Source: JADJLQ01 sp031417835 (GTDB taxonomy: Bacteria; Bacteroidota; Bacteroidia; Chitinophagales; Saprospiraceae). Taken from it: a stretch of 64,000 nt of DNA. The stretch is from positions 11,426-75,425 of the forward strand of contig JANOWJ010000070.1 of the NCBI GenBank assembly GCA_031417835.1. Direction: 5' to 3'. Below the pieces are notes generated by a model. It did no database searches and was not told the origin of the DNA. It saw only the letters and a program-made list of their open reading frames with translations. Numbering within the stretch: position 1 is the first letter of the stretch; each line of letters begins with the position of its first letter. This document shows, piece after piece, positions 46,773 to 55,841 of the stretch. The position numbers and the translations under genes were made by a program.

Positions 46773-48935
46773 CTAATTAAAAAATACCTCATCTATAAAC
46801 ACCCATCCCCTTTCGCCTTTACCGGGATGCCAAGATGGAAGCCTTGGCAGTGGCTTGGCATTGATCTTATAATAAAGGTACTTGACTCCTCCAAGATCTA
46901 TATGAACTACATCATTCTTTACAGTTCCCAATTCTTTTTTGGTAAGTGCAGGAGGATTTACTTTTTTTAGTAATTTAAGTGTCGATGGACTGTGGCCGGC
47001 ATAGATTAAGACTTCAGCTGGGAGTAAAATATAAGATGATACACTCTTATTGATGCTCATCGTGATATTATATACAGGCTGGAACGTATCCACCTGGAAC
47101 AGGGCACTGAAGGGCTGCTCTCTGAACCCAATCCATGCTTCATCTTTAAAATTACTTGCTGGCCCTTTCTTGCCGTCTATGAGGGTGAGTCCACCCTTAG
47201 CTTTATATTTTTCATCTGGTGTGCTGAGCAACTCAGCTTTTTGTGCGATGATCCCTTGTTTAAAAAATGGCCACTCGATCACGGGACTGGAGAGCCACCC
47301 TTCTTTTACTGCCCGGGCTTTGATCAATGTATAGCCTTTGTTGATAGCGATCGGAGATGAATAGACTGGACCAGTAGCACTGTCTGGTACGGACCCATCT
47401 GTCGTGTAGCGTATGACTACACCACGGATCTGATGTTTGAGTCCGACAGAATCATGGAGAGTAAGGATTTCAGATTCATTGATTTTAGTAGGTGAGGTGA
47501 GCGGCAATATTTCGGTGGAGTCCGGGCGATATCCGAGATTAAATCGAATTTTATTAACCTTAGGATCCAGCGACTTAAGATCCTCTGGCGTCACCTTGGT
47601 ATTCCATAAAAACACTTCACGCAACAGCGGCGATTTTTGCAATTGAGCTAAAATGGTTGCATCTACAGCCGTTCCGGCTATAGCCAGCGATGTCAATGCC
47701 GGCAAAGTACTTAACACCAAGGCACTTTTATTGGTGATGCTCGAGTGATTTAAAATTAGTTTTTCAAGATTGATAAATTTACCTAATGAAGCAATGTCGT
47801 CATCTGTTGCCGGCATATTATCCATATTGAGTACGACGAGCTGATCTTTGATCTTTAAGAGTTCAGTCAGTTTAGTGGGGTTATATTTTTCCCGAACAAA
47901 AAAATCTGCTTGGAGTGCAGGCGTGTTTTGATCCAATGGGAATACCGCACAATATGGATCATTCATTTTTTGGATCAATGTAGCATCGGCTGCGGGGAAG
48001 TTGTACTTCTTTATCGTAATCTCTGTCCGCTGTATAAATGGCGCAGCTAGTAGCATTAAAGTATCCGTAGGATCGTAAGCTCTAATTTGTTTTTTTAGAT
48101 CCGCACCAGACAAAATCCATTGCCGGATTAAATTTTTTTCTTCGTAGGTCAGTTGTGGTTTGCCAGTGGGAGGCATGTGCTTTTTATCATCGAGTGGTAA
48201 ATCTATATTTAGTAGGATTTGACTTTGGGCATCACCAGCGATCCAGACCGGACCATGCTTACCCCCTTTGGCCATACCGGCTTCTGAAGTCAGGTCAAGA
48301 TCTCCTTTGGCCTTTTGAGGATTGTGACAGGTCACACACTTTGATTGAAATAATGGCATGAGTGCCGCTTGAAATAAACTGCTCGAATCGGTGATCGGAC
48401 TTGAGGCAGCGGTACTGTCCTTTTGAACTGGTTGCAAGATGAATCTATCGCCATGGGTCAACCTCGCACCTTGATGACTGGCTGCAATCAATAGGAACAG
48501 CAACGAAAAAAGAAAAACCGGTAACCCTGTTTTTGGTACATCTGTAGACTGACACCACAACATCAGAATATAAGATCCAATCGCGAATATCACACTCAGG
48601 GTGCGATGCCAATATAATGTATCACCGCCATAACCCTCCTCTTTGGATAAAAACATACCCATCAAAGCAGTCAGTACAGCGGTGAAAGCAGATATGGTCA
48701 AAGTAAATGCAAAAATGGACTGAAAAGATATCGCATCTAGTTGTTTTCTAAAAAGCCAGAAAAGGCTAGAAAGCATGAAGGTACCTATAGGCAGGTGCAA
48801 TAATAATGGATGCATGCGACCGACTGACTGCAAGACCGGTGGCAGCACTATCTTGTTTTGAAATAAAAATAAAAATAGCAGCATGGCTGCCAATATCGTA
48901 CTGAGATGAGCTGTAATCCGGATAAAATCTTTCAT
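46773..48935 (-). CDS. DUF2231/c-type cytochrome membrane protein with LRR-like and chitobiase-like domains
   Basis: A protein of 720 residues from ATG 48935. It has five or so N-terminal membrane segments of the DUF2231 type (MHPLLLHLPIGTFMLSSLFW), then a PSCyt1 heme domain with CVTCH in FQSKCVTCHNPQKAKGDLDL. Next come leucine-rich-like repeats (INLEKLILNHSSITN, LPALTSLAIAGTAVD) and a C-terminal chitobiase/FN3-like strand region (IRYTTDGSVPDSATGPVYSSP). Third gene of the operon starting at 52723, 7 nt after the DUF1501 gene. A role in electron transfer at the envelope is inferred. Confidence 0.85.
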   Translation of the reverse strand: MKDFIRITAHLSTILAAMLLFLFLFQNKIVLPPVLQSVGRMHPLLLHLPIGTFMLSSLFWLFRKQLDAISFQSIFAFTLTISAFTAVLTALMGMFLSKEEGYGGDTLYWHRTLSVIFAIGSYILMLWCQSTDVPKTGLPVFLFSLLFLLIAASHQGARLTHGDRFILQPVQKDSTAASSPITDSSSLFQAALMPLFQSKCVTCHNPQKAKGDLDLTSEAGMAKGGKHGPVWIAGDAQSQILLNIDLPLDDKKHMPPTGKPQLTYEEKNLIRQWILSGADLKKQIRAYDPTDTLMLLAAPFIQRTEITIKKYNFPAADATLIQKMNDPYCAVFPLDQNTPALQADFFVREKYNPTKLTELLKIKDQLVVLNMDNMPATDDDIASLGKFINLEKLILNHSSITNKSALVLSTLPALTSLAIAGTAVDATILAQLQKSPLLREVFLWNTKVTPEDLKSLDPKVNKIRFNLGYRPDSTEILPLTSPTKINESEILTLHDSVGLKHQIRGVVIRYTTDGSVPDSATGPVYSSPIAINKGYTLIKARAVKEGWLSSPVIEWPFFKQGIIAQKAELLSTPDEKYKAKGGLTLIDGKKGPASNFKDEAWIGFREQPFSALFQVDTFQPVYNITMSINKSVSSYILLPAEVLIYAGHSPSTLKLLKKVNPPALTKKELGTVKNDVVHIDLGGVKYLYYKINAKPLPRLPSWHPGKGERGWVFIDEVFFN

Positions 48936-48942
48936 GCGTACA

Positions 48943-50394
48943 TTATGCGATAATTCCTTTGACGATCTCACCGGCGACATCGGTAAGTCGGTATCGACGA
49001 CCCAGATGTTTGTATACTAACTGATCGTGGCGCAGTCCCATCTGGTGTAAGACGGTAGCATGAAAATCATTGATATGCACTGGATCTTTGGCAATGTTGT
49101 AGCCAAATTCGTCAGACTCGCCATAAGAAGTGCCGGGTTTGATACCCCCACCAGCCATAAATATGCTGTAGCATCTTGGATGATGATCCCTACCGTAATT
49201 TTTTGGATCGAGCTTGCCTTGGCAATAATTGGTTCTACCGAATTCTCCACCCCAGATCACTAATGTCTCGTCCAATAGTCCACGCTGCTTGAGATCGGAG
49301 ATCAATGCAGCGGAAGATCGATCGGTATCCTGAGCCTGGCCCCTCATCTCGTTGATCAGATTGCCATGAGAGTCCCAGCCTTGGTGATAGAGTTGCACAA
49401 ATCGAACCCCGGACTCGGATAGTTTGCGCGCCAATAAACAATTGGCAGCGTAAGTGCCAGGTACTAAACAATCGGGTCCATACATCTTGACCGTAAGATC
49501 TGATTCATTGGATAAGTCAGTGAGCTCGGGCACAGCGGTCTGCATCCGATAAGCCATCTCGTATTGTTCGATTTTGGTTTTAATCTCTGGGTCACCAAAC
49601 TCTTGCAAAGAGATATTATTAAGTTTAGCGAGTTCATCCAGCATCCTGCGACGATCCACCTTGTCGGTACCATTGGGATTGTTGAGATAGAGCACCCGCT
49701 CATCACTGTTTGAAAACTGCACCCCTTGATGGATACTGTCTAAAAACCCATTGGTCCATAGTTTGGAGTATACCCCCTGACCATTGCCCTTACCTCTGGA
49801 TAATAATACACAAAACGCCGGTAGGTTTTTGTTTTCACTGCCGAGTCCATAACTAAGCCAGGAGCCCATACTGGGTCTATTGCCTTGTTGAGCGCCGGTC
49901 TGGATGAACGTAAGTGCCGGGTCATGATTGATAGCCTCTGTCTGCATGGTTTTGATCACACAGATATCATCCGCCAGTTTGGCTATATTGGGTATGATCT
50001 CACTAAACCAGGTACCTGCCTGGCCATGTTGTTTAAATGCAAACTGAGAACCAATCAAAGGAAATTTATCCTGACTGGCAGTCATGCCAGTGAGTCGCTG
50101 GCCATTGCGGATGGATTCAGGAAGGTCCTGACCTTGCATCTCGAGGAGTTTGGGTTTGTGATCAAACAATTCAAGTTGAGATGGGGCTCCATTTTGGAAT
50201 AAATAAATGATGCGTTTAGCTTTTGGTGCAAAATGTGGTAATCCGATGGGTAAAGAAGGCTCACCCCCCGCACCATTAAAAATATCTTTGACTAATAGTG
50301 ATCCCAAAGCCATTCCGCCGAGTGCTAGTCCAGCTTTTCCCAAAAAATGTTTTCGGGTGATATTCATTCTATGATCAAAAAATTCGTTGGCCAT
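48943..50394 (-). CDS. DUF1501 domain protein
   Basis: A 483-residue protein of the DUF1501 family, related to sulfatases and alkaline phosphatases. Features are RIIYLFQNGAPSQLELFDHKP, FVQLYHQGWDSHG, LVIWGGEFGRTNYCQG and GRDHHPRCYSIFMAGGGIKPG. The N-terminus (ITRKHFLGKAGLALGGMALGSLL) looks like a weak Tat-type signal with RK instead of RR, so export is likely. It almost always pairs with PSD1/DUF1553 proteins, as here (10-nt gap). The enzymatic activity is not known. Confidence 0.92.
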   Translation of the reverse strand: MANEFFDHRMNITRKHFLGKAGLALGGMALGSLLVKDIFNGAGGEPSLPIGLPHFAPKAKRIIYLFQNGAPSQLELFDHKPKLLEMQGQDLPESIRNGQRLTGMTASQDKFPLIGSQFAFKQHGQAGTWFSEIIPNIAKLADDICVIKTMQTEAINHDPALTFIQTGAQQGNRPSMGSWLSYGLGSENKNLPAFCVLLSRGKGNGQGVYSKLWTNGFLDSIHQGVQFSNSDERVLYLNNPNGTDKVDRRRMLDELAKLNNISLQEFGDPEIKTKIEQYEMAYRMQTAVPELTDLSNESDLTVKMYGPDCLVPGTYAANCLLARKLSESGVRFVQLYHQGWDSHGNLINEMRGQAQDTDRSSAALISDLKQRGLLDETLVIWGGEFGRTNYCQGKLDPKNYGRDHHPRCYSIFMAGGGIKPGTSYGESDEFGYNIAKDPVHINDFHATVLHQMGLRHDQLVYKHLGRRYRLTDVAGEIVKGIIA

Positions 50395-50404
50395 GTGATT
50401 GCTT

Positions 50405-52723
50405 TTAAGTTTTGGTGATAGCTTCTTCCAGATTATAGATGGTATGGATCACTTGCATCAGTGCTGCTGCATTTATCTTATCTACATTGGCCTGGTGCTT
50501 GGATTCGCCAATATTCAATAATTGATCTGCCTTGGATGGCGAAAGCTCCAATTCTTTTTTCTGTAATTGAAAATAAGGTAATAAAATTTCTTGTTCTTTT
50601 GCTTCTGGTTTTCTACATACGATGAGTCGGAAAGCCTGATTTATTTTTTCTTCTATAGTTGTATTTTCGAGGCTTAGTTTTTCTGCCAGGACTCGAGAGG
50701 CCTCCAACATTTGAGGATCATTTAACAATACCAGGGCTTGTAATGGTGTATTGGTAATCACGCGCCGCACCTCACACTGATCCCGATTGGACGCGTCAAA
50801 TGTAAGCATAGAGGGAGGTGGTACGGTGCGCTTGATGAATGTATACATTCCTCGCCGATAGAGTTTTTCATCATGATCTTGGATATAGGTTGCAAGCTGA
50901 CCACGACCTGAAGTAGAAGATTCCCAGATGCCTTTGGGTTGGTATGGTTTTACACTTGGTCCGCCGATCTCATCATTTAATAATCCGCTGCTGGCCATAG
51001 CATGATCTTTGATCAGCTCGGCTGGCATACGAGTGCGAGCAGATCTGCTTAGATAGACATTTTCTGGATCGACCGCATACTTTTTATCCTGGATCATGGA
51101 GGATTGGCGGTATGTAGACGACATGACGATCAGTTTGACCAGTCGTTTGATATCCCAACCATGATTCATAAAGTCCAATGCCAACCAATCTAACAGTTCG
51201 GGATGAGTAGGCATTTCACCTTGCATACCAAAGTCCCCTGCAGTTTTTACCAAGCCTCGGGTGAAAAATTCTTGCCAGATGCGATTTACATAAACCCGGG
51301 CGGTGAGGGGATGTTTTTTATCAAACAACCATTGAGCTAGTCCCCACCGATTGCGTTGCAATAAAGTGGTGTCAAAAGGAAAAATTTTGGGAGGAGTGTT
51401 GGTAGTGACCACCGGACCCAGTTGATCATAGACCCCACGCCTCAATATATGTGTAGGTCGAGTCACAGAGCTGTCTTTCATGACCATGACGATCACCGGT
51501 GTGGTATCTTTTTTATTGATAAAACTCATTAAGCTATTGACCTCAGCCGTGGATATCTGCATGTTGGGCGGATCGCCTAGCGATGCCAGTGAGATATCGC
51601 CCACAAGTCCTTTTTCATTGAGCTGATTAAAAAAAGCAAAGGTGCTGTAATAGGCTTGTTGAGAGATAGGATCGTATTTGTGATCGTGACATTTGGCACA
51701 TTCCATGGTCATCGCCAAAAAGGTTTTACCAAAGGTATTGGTACGATCAGAGACATATTCCAGACGATACTCCTCATCGATGACTCCACCTTCTTGGGTG
51801 ATTTTATGATTTCGGTTAAACCCTGTAGCCAGGAGCATTTCCTTTGTGGGATTAGGCATGAGGTCTCCGGCTAACTGCCACGTTACAAATTTTTCATACG
51901 AGTAGTTTTGATTAAAAGCATGGATGACCCAATCGCGCCAGGGCCACATTGTGCGTAAGCCATCATCCTGATATCCGTGGCTATCCGCATATCGGGCTGC
52001 ATCCAGCCAGTGCAACGCCATTTTTTCACCATAATGTTTATTAGACAATAATGTATCCACTAGTTTTTCATAGGCATTGGGCGATGGGTCGTTTAAAAAT
52101 CGATCTTGCAACTCTAAACTTGCCGGTAGACCGATGAGGTCGATACAGACCCGCTTCAATAGTCGTTCCTTATCTGCTTCTTCGTTAGGAGCTAATTTTT
52201 TTTCTTTCATTTTAGCCAATACAAACCGATCGATATCGCTTTTTGCCCAGGGATCATTTTTAAGTGGCACTTCCACCGGCGTCGGCGGTATAAAAGACCA
52301 ATGTTGTTTATACACGGCTCCCTGTGCGATCCATTTTTTAAGTAAGGCGATTTCAAATGTAGATAGCTTTAATTTGGAATCTGCGGGTGGCATTACCTGG
52401 GTAGAGTCGGTAGAGGTTATTCGACGGACTACTTCTGAGCGGACGACATCGCCCGGTATGATGGCAGAATGGCCAAGATTTTCTTTGAGCTCGGCATATG
52501 CGCTATCTGCTATGTCGAGGCGGAGGCCAGCCTCTCTTTTATTCGCATCAGGGCCATGGCATTTAAAACAGCGATCTGAAAAAATAGGCCGGATATGAAT
52601 ATTAAAATCAACAGTGGCTGGGATTTGTTCATCAGTGAGATGGTCCTTGTTTTTGAACGCCTGATACCCAAAATAAAGCAGTATTGCCAGACTTAACCCC
52701 ACTATAACGTTTGATTTTTTCAA
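50405..52723 (-). CDS. PSD1 (DUF1549/DUF1553) cytochrome c protein
   Basis: A 772-residue membrane-anchored protein (one N-terminal segment, VIVGLSLAILLYFGYQAF). A PSCyt1 heme domain with CFKCH comes first, then DUF1549 (HYGEKMALHWLDAARYADSHGY) with a second heme motif CAKCH. DUF1553 follows (RVYVNRIWQEFFTRGLVKTAGDFG; CEVRRVITNTPLQALVLLNDP). First described in Planctomycetes and common in Bacteroidota and Verrucomicrobia, often with glycan use. It starts at TTG 52723; no in-frame ATG is nearer. Confidence 0.92.
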   Translation of the reverse strand: MKKSNVIVGLSLAILLYFGYQAFKNKDHLTDEQIPATVDFNIHIRPIFSDRCFKCHGPDANKREAGLRLDIADSAYAELKENLGHSAIIPGDVVRSEVVRRITSTDSTQVMPPADSKLKLSTFEIALLKKWIAQGAVYKQHWSFIPPTPVEVPLKNDPWAKSDIDRFVLAKMKEKKLAPNEEADKERLLKRVCIDLIGLPASLELQDRFLNDPSPNAYEKLVDTLLSNKHYGEKMALHWLDAARYADSHGYQDDGLRTMWPWRDWVIHAFNQNYSYEKFVTWQLAGDLMPNPTKEMLLATGFNRNHKITQEGGVIDEEYRLEYVSDRTNTFGKTFLAMTMECAKCHDHKYDPISQQAYYSTFAFFNQLNEKGLVGDISLASLGDPPNMQISTAEVNSLMSFINKKDTTPVIVMVMKDSSVTRPTHILRRGVYDQLGPVVTTNTPPKIFPFDTTLLQRNRWGLAQWLFDKKHPLTARVYVNRIWQEFFTRGLVKTAGDFGMQGEMPTHPELLDWLALDFMNHGWDIKRLVKLIVMSSTYRQSSMIQDKKYAVDPENVYLSRSARTRMPAELIKDHAMASSGLLNDEIGGPSVKPYQPKGIWESSTSGRGQLATYIQDHDEKLYRRGMYTFIKRTVPPPSMLTFDASNRDQCEVRRVITNTPLQALVLLNDPQMLEASRVLAEKLSLENTTIEEKINQAFRLIVCRKPEAKEQEILLPYFQLQKKELELSPSKADQLLNIGESKHQANVDKINAAALMQVIHTIYNLEEAITKT

Positions 52724-52973
52724 GTACTAAAATTATTCGGTCAAGGTATACTAATTTTTGATAAATAGAAAGAAGCAAGCCTGGTTTTAAATAGGAGAAG
52801 GTACTGCTTTATACCATGTAAAAGTCGATCAATACGCATTAAAAAAATTTAATCAGTATTAAGTATAGGATGCGTGGCGGTTACCATATTATTGAACTAA
52901 ACTAATCCGTAAAGTTAAATCAAATAAATAGTTGTATCCGTGAACAAATCCCCAACATTTTTGTTTACTGGTA

Positions 52974-53432
52974 ATGTTAGTCCGATTAATTGTTTTTTTA
53001 TTTCTTAATTTCGGAGCATTGGCTATCGGCAGTATATTTACCTCTAAGGCGGTCATCGGCGACTGGTACCTTGGTCTGGATAAAGCGCCCTGGACCCCTC
53101 CTGGATGGGTATTTGGCGCTGCCTGGACTACTATCATGATCTGTTTCTCCTGGTACATGTCTTATGCTTGGGCCACGGTGCGACATCAAAAATTATTATT
53201 GGGGTTGATGGTAGTTCAATGGATTCTGAATGTCAGTTGGAATCCGGTATTTTTTACATTTCACTTCATCGTACTTGGATTATTCGTCATCACGGCATTG
53301 ACTATAGTCGTTACTTACCTGTTTTTTCGTTTCTATCCTGAACTTAAAATGAAGTCCATTTTACTATTGCCTTACATCATATGGCTGTTGATTGCTACCT
53401 CATTGAATGCATATGTGGTCATCTACAATTAG
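52974..53432 (+). CDS. tspO: TspO/MBR family membrane protein
   Basis: A 152-residue protein with five membrane helices and the TspO hallmarks DWYLGLDKAPWTPPGWVFGAAWT and LNVSWNPVFF. TspO proteins bind tetrapyrroles such as protoporphyrin IX and affect stress responses. It is monocistronic and intact. It converges with the CotH-like gene, the two stops being 6 bp apart. Confidence 0.93.
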   Translation: MLVRLIVFLFLNFGALAIGSIFTSKAVIGDWYLGLDKAPWTPPGWVFGAAWTTIMICFSWYMSYAWATVRHQKLLLGLMVVQWILNVSWNPVFFTFHFIVLGLFVITALTIVVTYLFFRFYPELKMKSILLLPYIIWLLIATSLNAYVVIYN

Positions 53433-53438
53433 ACACCA

Positions 53439-54524
53439 TCAATCCTGGCGTAGCCCTTTGATGACGACATTGCCTGTACCATTTTTATCACAAGGATAGA
53501 GTAAAGCTTTTTGCAAGAGTTTGGGGTTGTCAATCGTCGTATAAAACTCATCTAAAAATTTTATGGTCGACTTAATGTATTTTTCGTCCAATAAGGTATT
53601 GGAAGTGTATAAGGCGTACAGTTGCGGTTTGATGGCTTTATAGGTTGCTAGGATTTCATCAAAGGCAGATAAAGATTGAATACAATAACCTCGGTATCGA
53701 CGCTCTCTGGTATTGGTAAGCTGGAGCTCTGGAGCCGGGTGAGCATACGGTGCCTGCACGATGCCGGCATGATCAAAATCATACGGTACGACGATAGGCA
53801 TCGCATTGGAATCTGTGGCTATGAGTTTTATATTTTGCTGATATTGCACCGACCAATCCGTATTGCCAATTAAATATTCAAATACGGCAACGGTTAAAAA
53901 CGGTTTGAGTTGCGTTTGTTGAGGTTGTAGTTTTTTTTCGAACGCCACGACTTGATTACGCTCCGCCATCTGATTTTCTTCTTCTAATAACATGCCATAA
54001 AAAGGAACTGGTGGTTTTTTGTTTTTTTCATCTTCCAGCGTCACTTGCACCAATCGGGCTTTGAAACTCATCGGGGTAATAAGCTGATACATTTTATACG
54101 CCATGTATTCCTTTATGATGTATTCATCCCCGCTACAGGGTACGACTAGTTTAAGCTTTTTTTGCTGACCAAATATAGTCTTCTTGTGGTCACTCTGATC
54201 TGTAAACTGAATCAACAATGGCGGATACTTACAGTTTTCTTTTATTCGACGGAAGTGGCCTCTGGTTTTCATCACTACTGGTAGCGATTTTATACTTTTG
54301 TCTTCCATCTGATAACTTAATTCCATTGGAAAATCTGCAGGAACTCCGGTACGATCATTCAACAATCCTTTTAGATTTCCACGGATGGTAATAGCCAAAA
54401 CCTCTTCCGAGTCAAATAATCCTACTTTATCTTTAAACGGCTCAGAAGCATCGTCTTGTTGAAATTTAAAATTTGAGAACAACAAAATCAACACGAATCC
54501 AAAGCAGAAAGATAATTTATACAT
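53439..54524 (-). CDS. CotH-like secreted protein, putative kinase fold
   Basis: A protein of about 361 residues with a signal-like N-terminus (YKLSFCFGFVLILLFSNFKF). The order of motifs recalls CotH spore-coat kinases: KTRGHFRRIKENCKYPPLLIQF early, EYLIGNTDWSVQYQQNIKLI in the middle and VVPYDFDHAGIV later, where the Asn-Asp and Asp-Phe-Asp pairs would be catalytic and metal-binding. The match is by eye only. ATG 54524 is preferred because the upstream TTG (54533) is part of a promoter box. Confidence 0.6.
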   Translation of the reverse strand: MYKLSFCFGFVLILLFSNFKFQQDDASEPFKDKVGLFDSEEVLAITIRGNLKGLLNDRTGVPADFPMELSYQMEDKSIKSLPVVMKTRGHFRRIKENCKYPPLLIQFTDQSDHKKTIFGQQKKLKLVVPCSGDEYIIKEYMAYKMYQLITPMSFKARLVQVTLEDEKNKKPPVPFYGMLLEEENQMAERNQVVAFEKKLQPQQTQLKPFLTVAVFEYLIGNTDWSVQYQQNIKLIATDSNAMPIVVPYDFDHAGIVQAPYAHPAPELQLTNTRERRYRGYCIQSLSAFDEILATYKAIKPQLYALYTSNTLLDEKYIKSTIKFLDEFYTTIDNPKLLQKALLYPCDKNGTGNVVIKGLRQD

Positions 54525-54530
54525 GATGTT

Positions 54531-54538
54531 CAAATTTA
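54531..54538 (-). promoter_or_regulatory. Predicted -7 promoter box of the CotH-like gene
   Basis: TAAATTTG on the minus strand matches TAnnTTTG and ends 6 nt before ATG 54524, giving a near-leaderless transcript. Confidence 0.55.
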
Positions 54539-54561
54539 GTAATTTTAATAAATGATAGTAT

Positions 54562-54984
54562 TTAGTTTGATTCTACTTGTCGTTTAAAGTTGTCTAATAT
54601 GGCTTGCCAACCAGCTCGTTGCAACTCTTCAGCATTCGTTTGTTCTGCTTCAAAAGACTCTGTTATTTTAGTGTCGTGGCCATCGGCTGAAAACAAAATA
54701 GTCACTTTTCGGCTGTCATCCATGGTATAGACGATTGATTTTTCGAAAAGAACTTCATCGTATGTGCCTTCAAAGTCAAACCCCATACTTCCATCAGTGG
54801 ATTCCATTCGATATAAAAACCGACCCCCACCTTGGAGATCATTTGATGCATGGGGTGTACACCAATCTGCCGATGCATTATTCCATTGGATGATATGCTC
54901 TGGAGTGGTCCAATAAAACCACACTTTTGCTAACGGTGCAGCTATTGTGGTTTCGACCGTGATGATTGATTTAGTATTTTCCAT
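54562..54984 (-). CDS. SRPBCC/AHSA1 (START-like) domain protein
   Basis: A 140-residue protein with the AHSA1 hot-dog-like ligand pocket: TIAAPLAKVWFYWTTPEHIIQWNNAS, GGGRFLYRMESTDGSMGFDFEGTYDEV and the C-terminal helix AGWQAILDNFKRQVE. The ligand is unknown; family members bind hydrophobic small molecules. It is probably cytosolic. A 173-bp gap with no gene separates it from the response regulator. Confidence 0.9.
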   Translation of the reverse strand: MENTKSIITVETTIAAPLAKVWFYWTTPEHIIQWNNASADWCTPHASNDLQGGGRFLYRMESTDGSMGFDFEGTYDEVLFEKSIVYTMDDSRKVTILFSADGHDTKITESFEAEQTNAEELQRAGWQAILDNFKRQVESN

Positions 54985-55157
54985 ATTTGTTAAGTATGAC
55001 CCTGATGTTGAGCAGTAGCTAATGATTTAGTTTTACAAAGCATTCTTCTGTAACACTTCCAGGTTGAGGCTCTAAATATAAAAAGAAATACCAATGAAGT
55101 AAATCTCAAAATTAAACAAAACGATAAAGTTGGAGCAGCTCGGCTCGAGCGCTATGA

Positions 55158-55841
55158 TTAATCTACCAATCGATAGCCTACTCCTTTTAACGTGATGAGC
55201 TGAATCTGATCATCCTCTTTGAGGTAATCCCGGAGTTTTGTGATGTACACATCGAGATTGCGCGAATTAAAGAATGAGTCATCACCCCAGATCTTGTCCA
55301 GGATGTTTTTACGTAGGACCGTCTCCTGCTTTTGGGCCAACAGCATGGACAATAATTCTGTTTCCCGATGCGATAATCTTTTTATTTTATCGTGAATCAA
55401 AAGTTCCTGCCGACCTTGAAAAAACTGATATTGCCCTATACGTATATGGTCTAGTTTTGATGTTGTGGTTTCCTGTTTATTGGTCAGCGCCAGCAGGTTT
55501 TTTATACGCACGATGAGTTCTTCCATACTAAATGGCTTACGGATGTAATCATTGCCGCCACTGCTAAATCCATCCAGGGCATCTTCCGTTTGATTTTTGG
55601 CCGTTAGAAAAATGATTGGAACTTTTTTATCGTGCTGGCGAATAAGTCTACTGACTGCATATCCATCGAGATGGGGCAACATCACATCCAATACACATAG
55701 ATCGGGACGAAATTCATTGAATGCTGTCAATACCAGATCTCCTCGGGTAATCAACTTTACTTCAAACTGTCGGCTACTCAGGGTCTCACTGACGATCTTA
55801 GCCAGATTAGGCTCATCTTCTGCATACAATAGTTTGATCAT
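55158..55841 (-). CDS. OmpR-family response regulator
   Basis: A 227-residue regulator. The receiver domain has the phospho-acceptor Asp52 (LCVLDVMLPHLDG), an acidic pair near the start (YAEDEPN) and Lys in IRKPFS. The C-terminal winged helix (LSHRETELLSMLLAQKQETVLRKNILDKIW; VYITKLRDYL) binds DNA, usually direct repeats. It overlaps the kinase gene by 4 nt. Its likely target is the divergent GLPGLI/outer-membrane operon, whose promoter region has TTAACC direct repeats. Confidence 0.94.
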   Translation of the reverse strand: MIKLLYAEDEPNLAKIVSETLSSRQFEVKLITRGDLVLTAFNEFRPDLCVLDVMLPHLDGYAVSRLIRQHDKKVPIIFLTAKNQTEDALDGFSSGGNDYIRKPFSMEELIVRIKNLLALTNKQETTTSKLDHIRIGQYQFFQGRQELLIHDKIKRLSHRETELLSMLLAQKQETVLRKNILDKIWGDDSFFNSRNLDVYITKLRDYLKEDDQIQLITLKGVGYRLVD

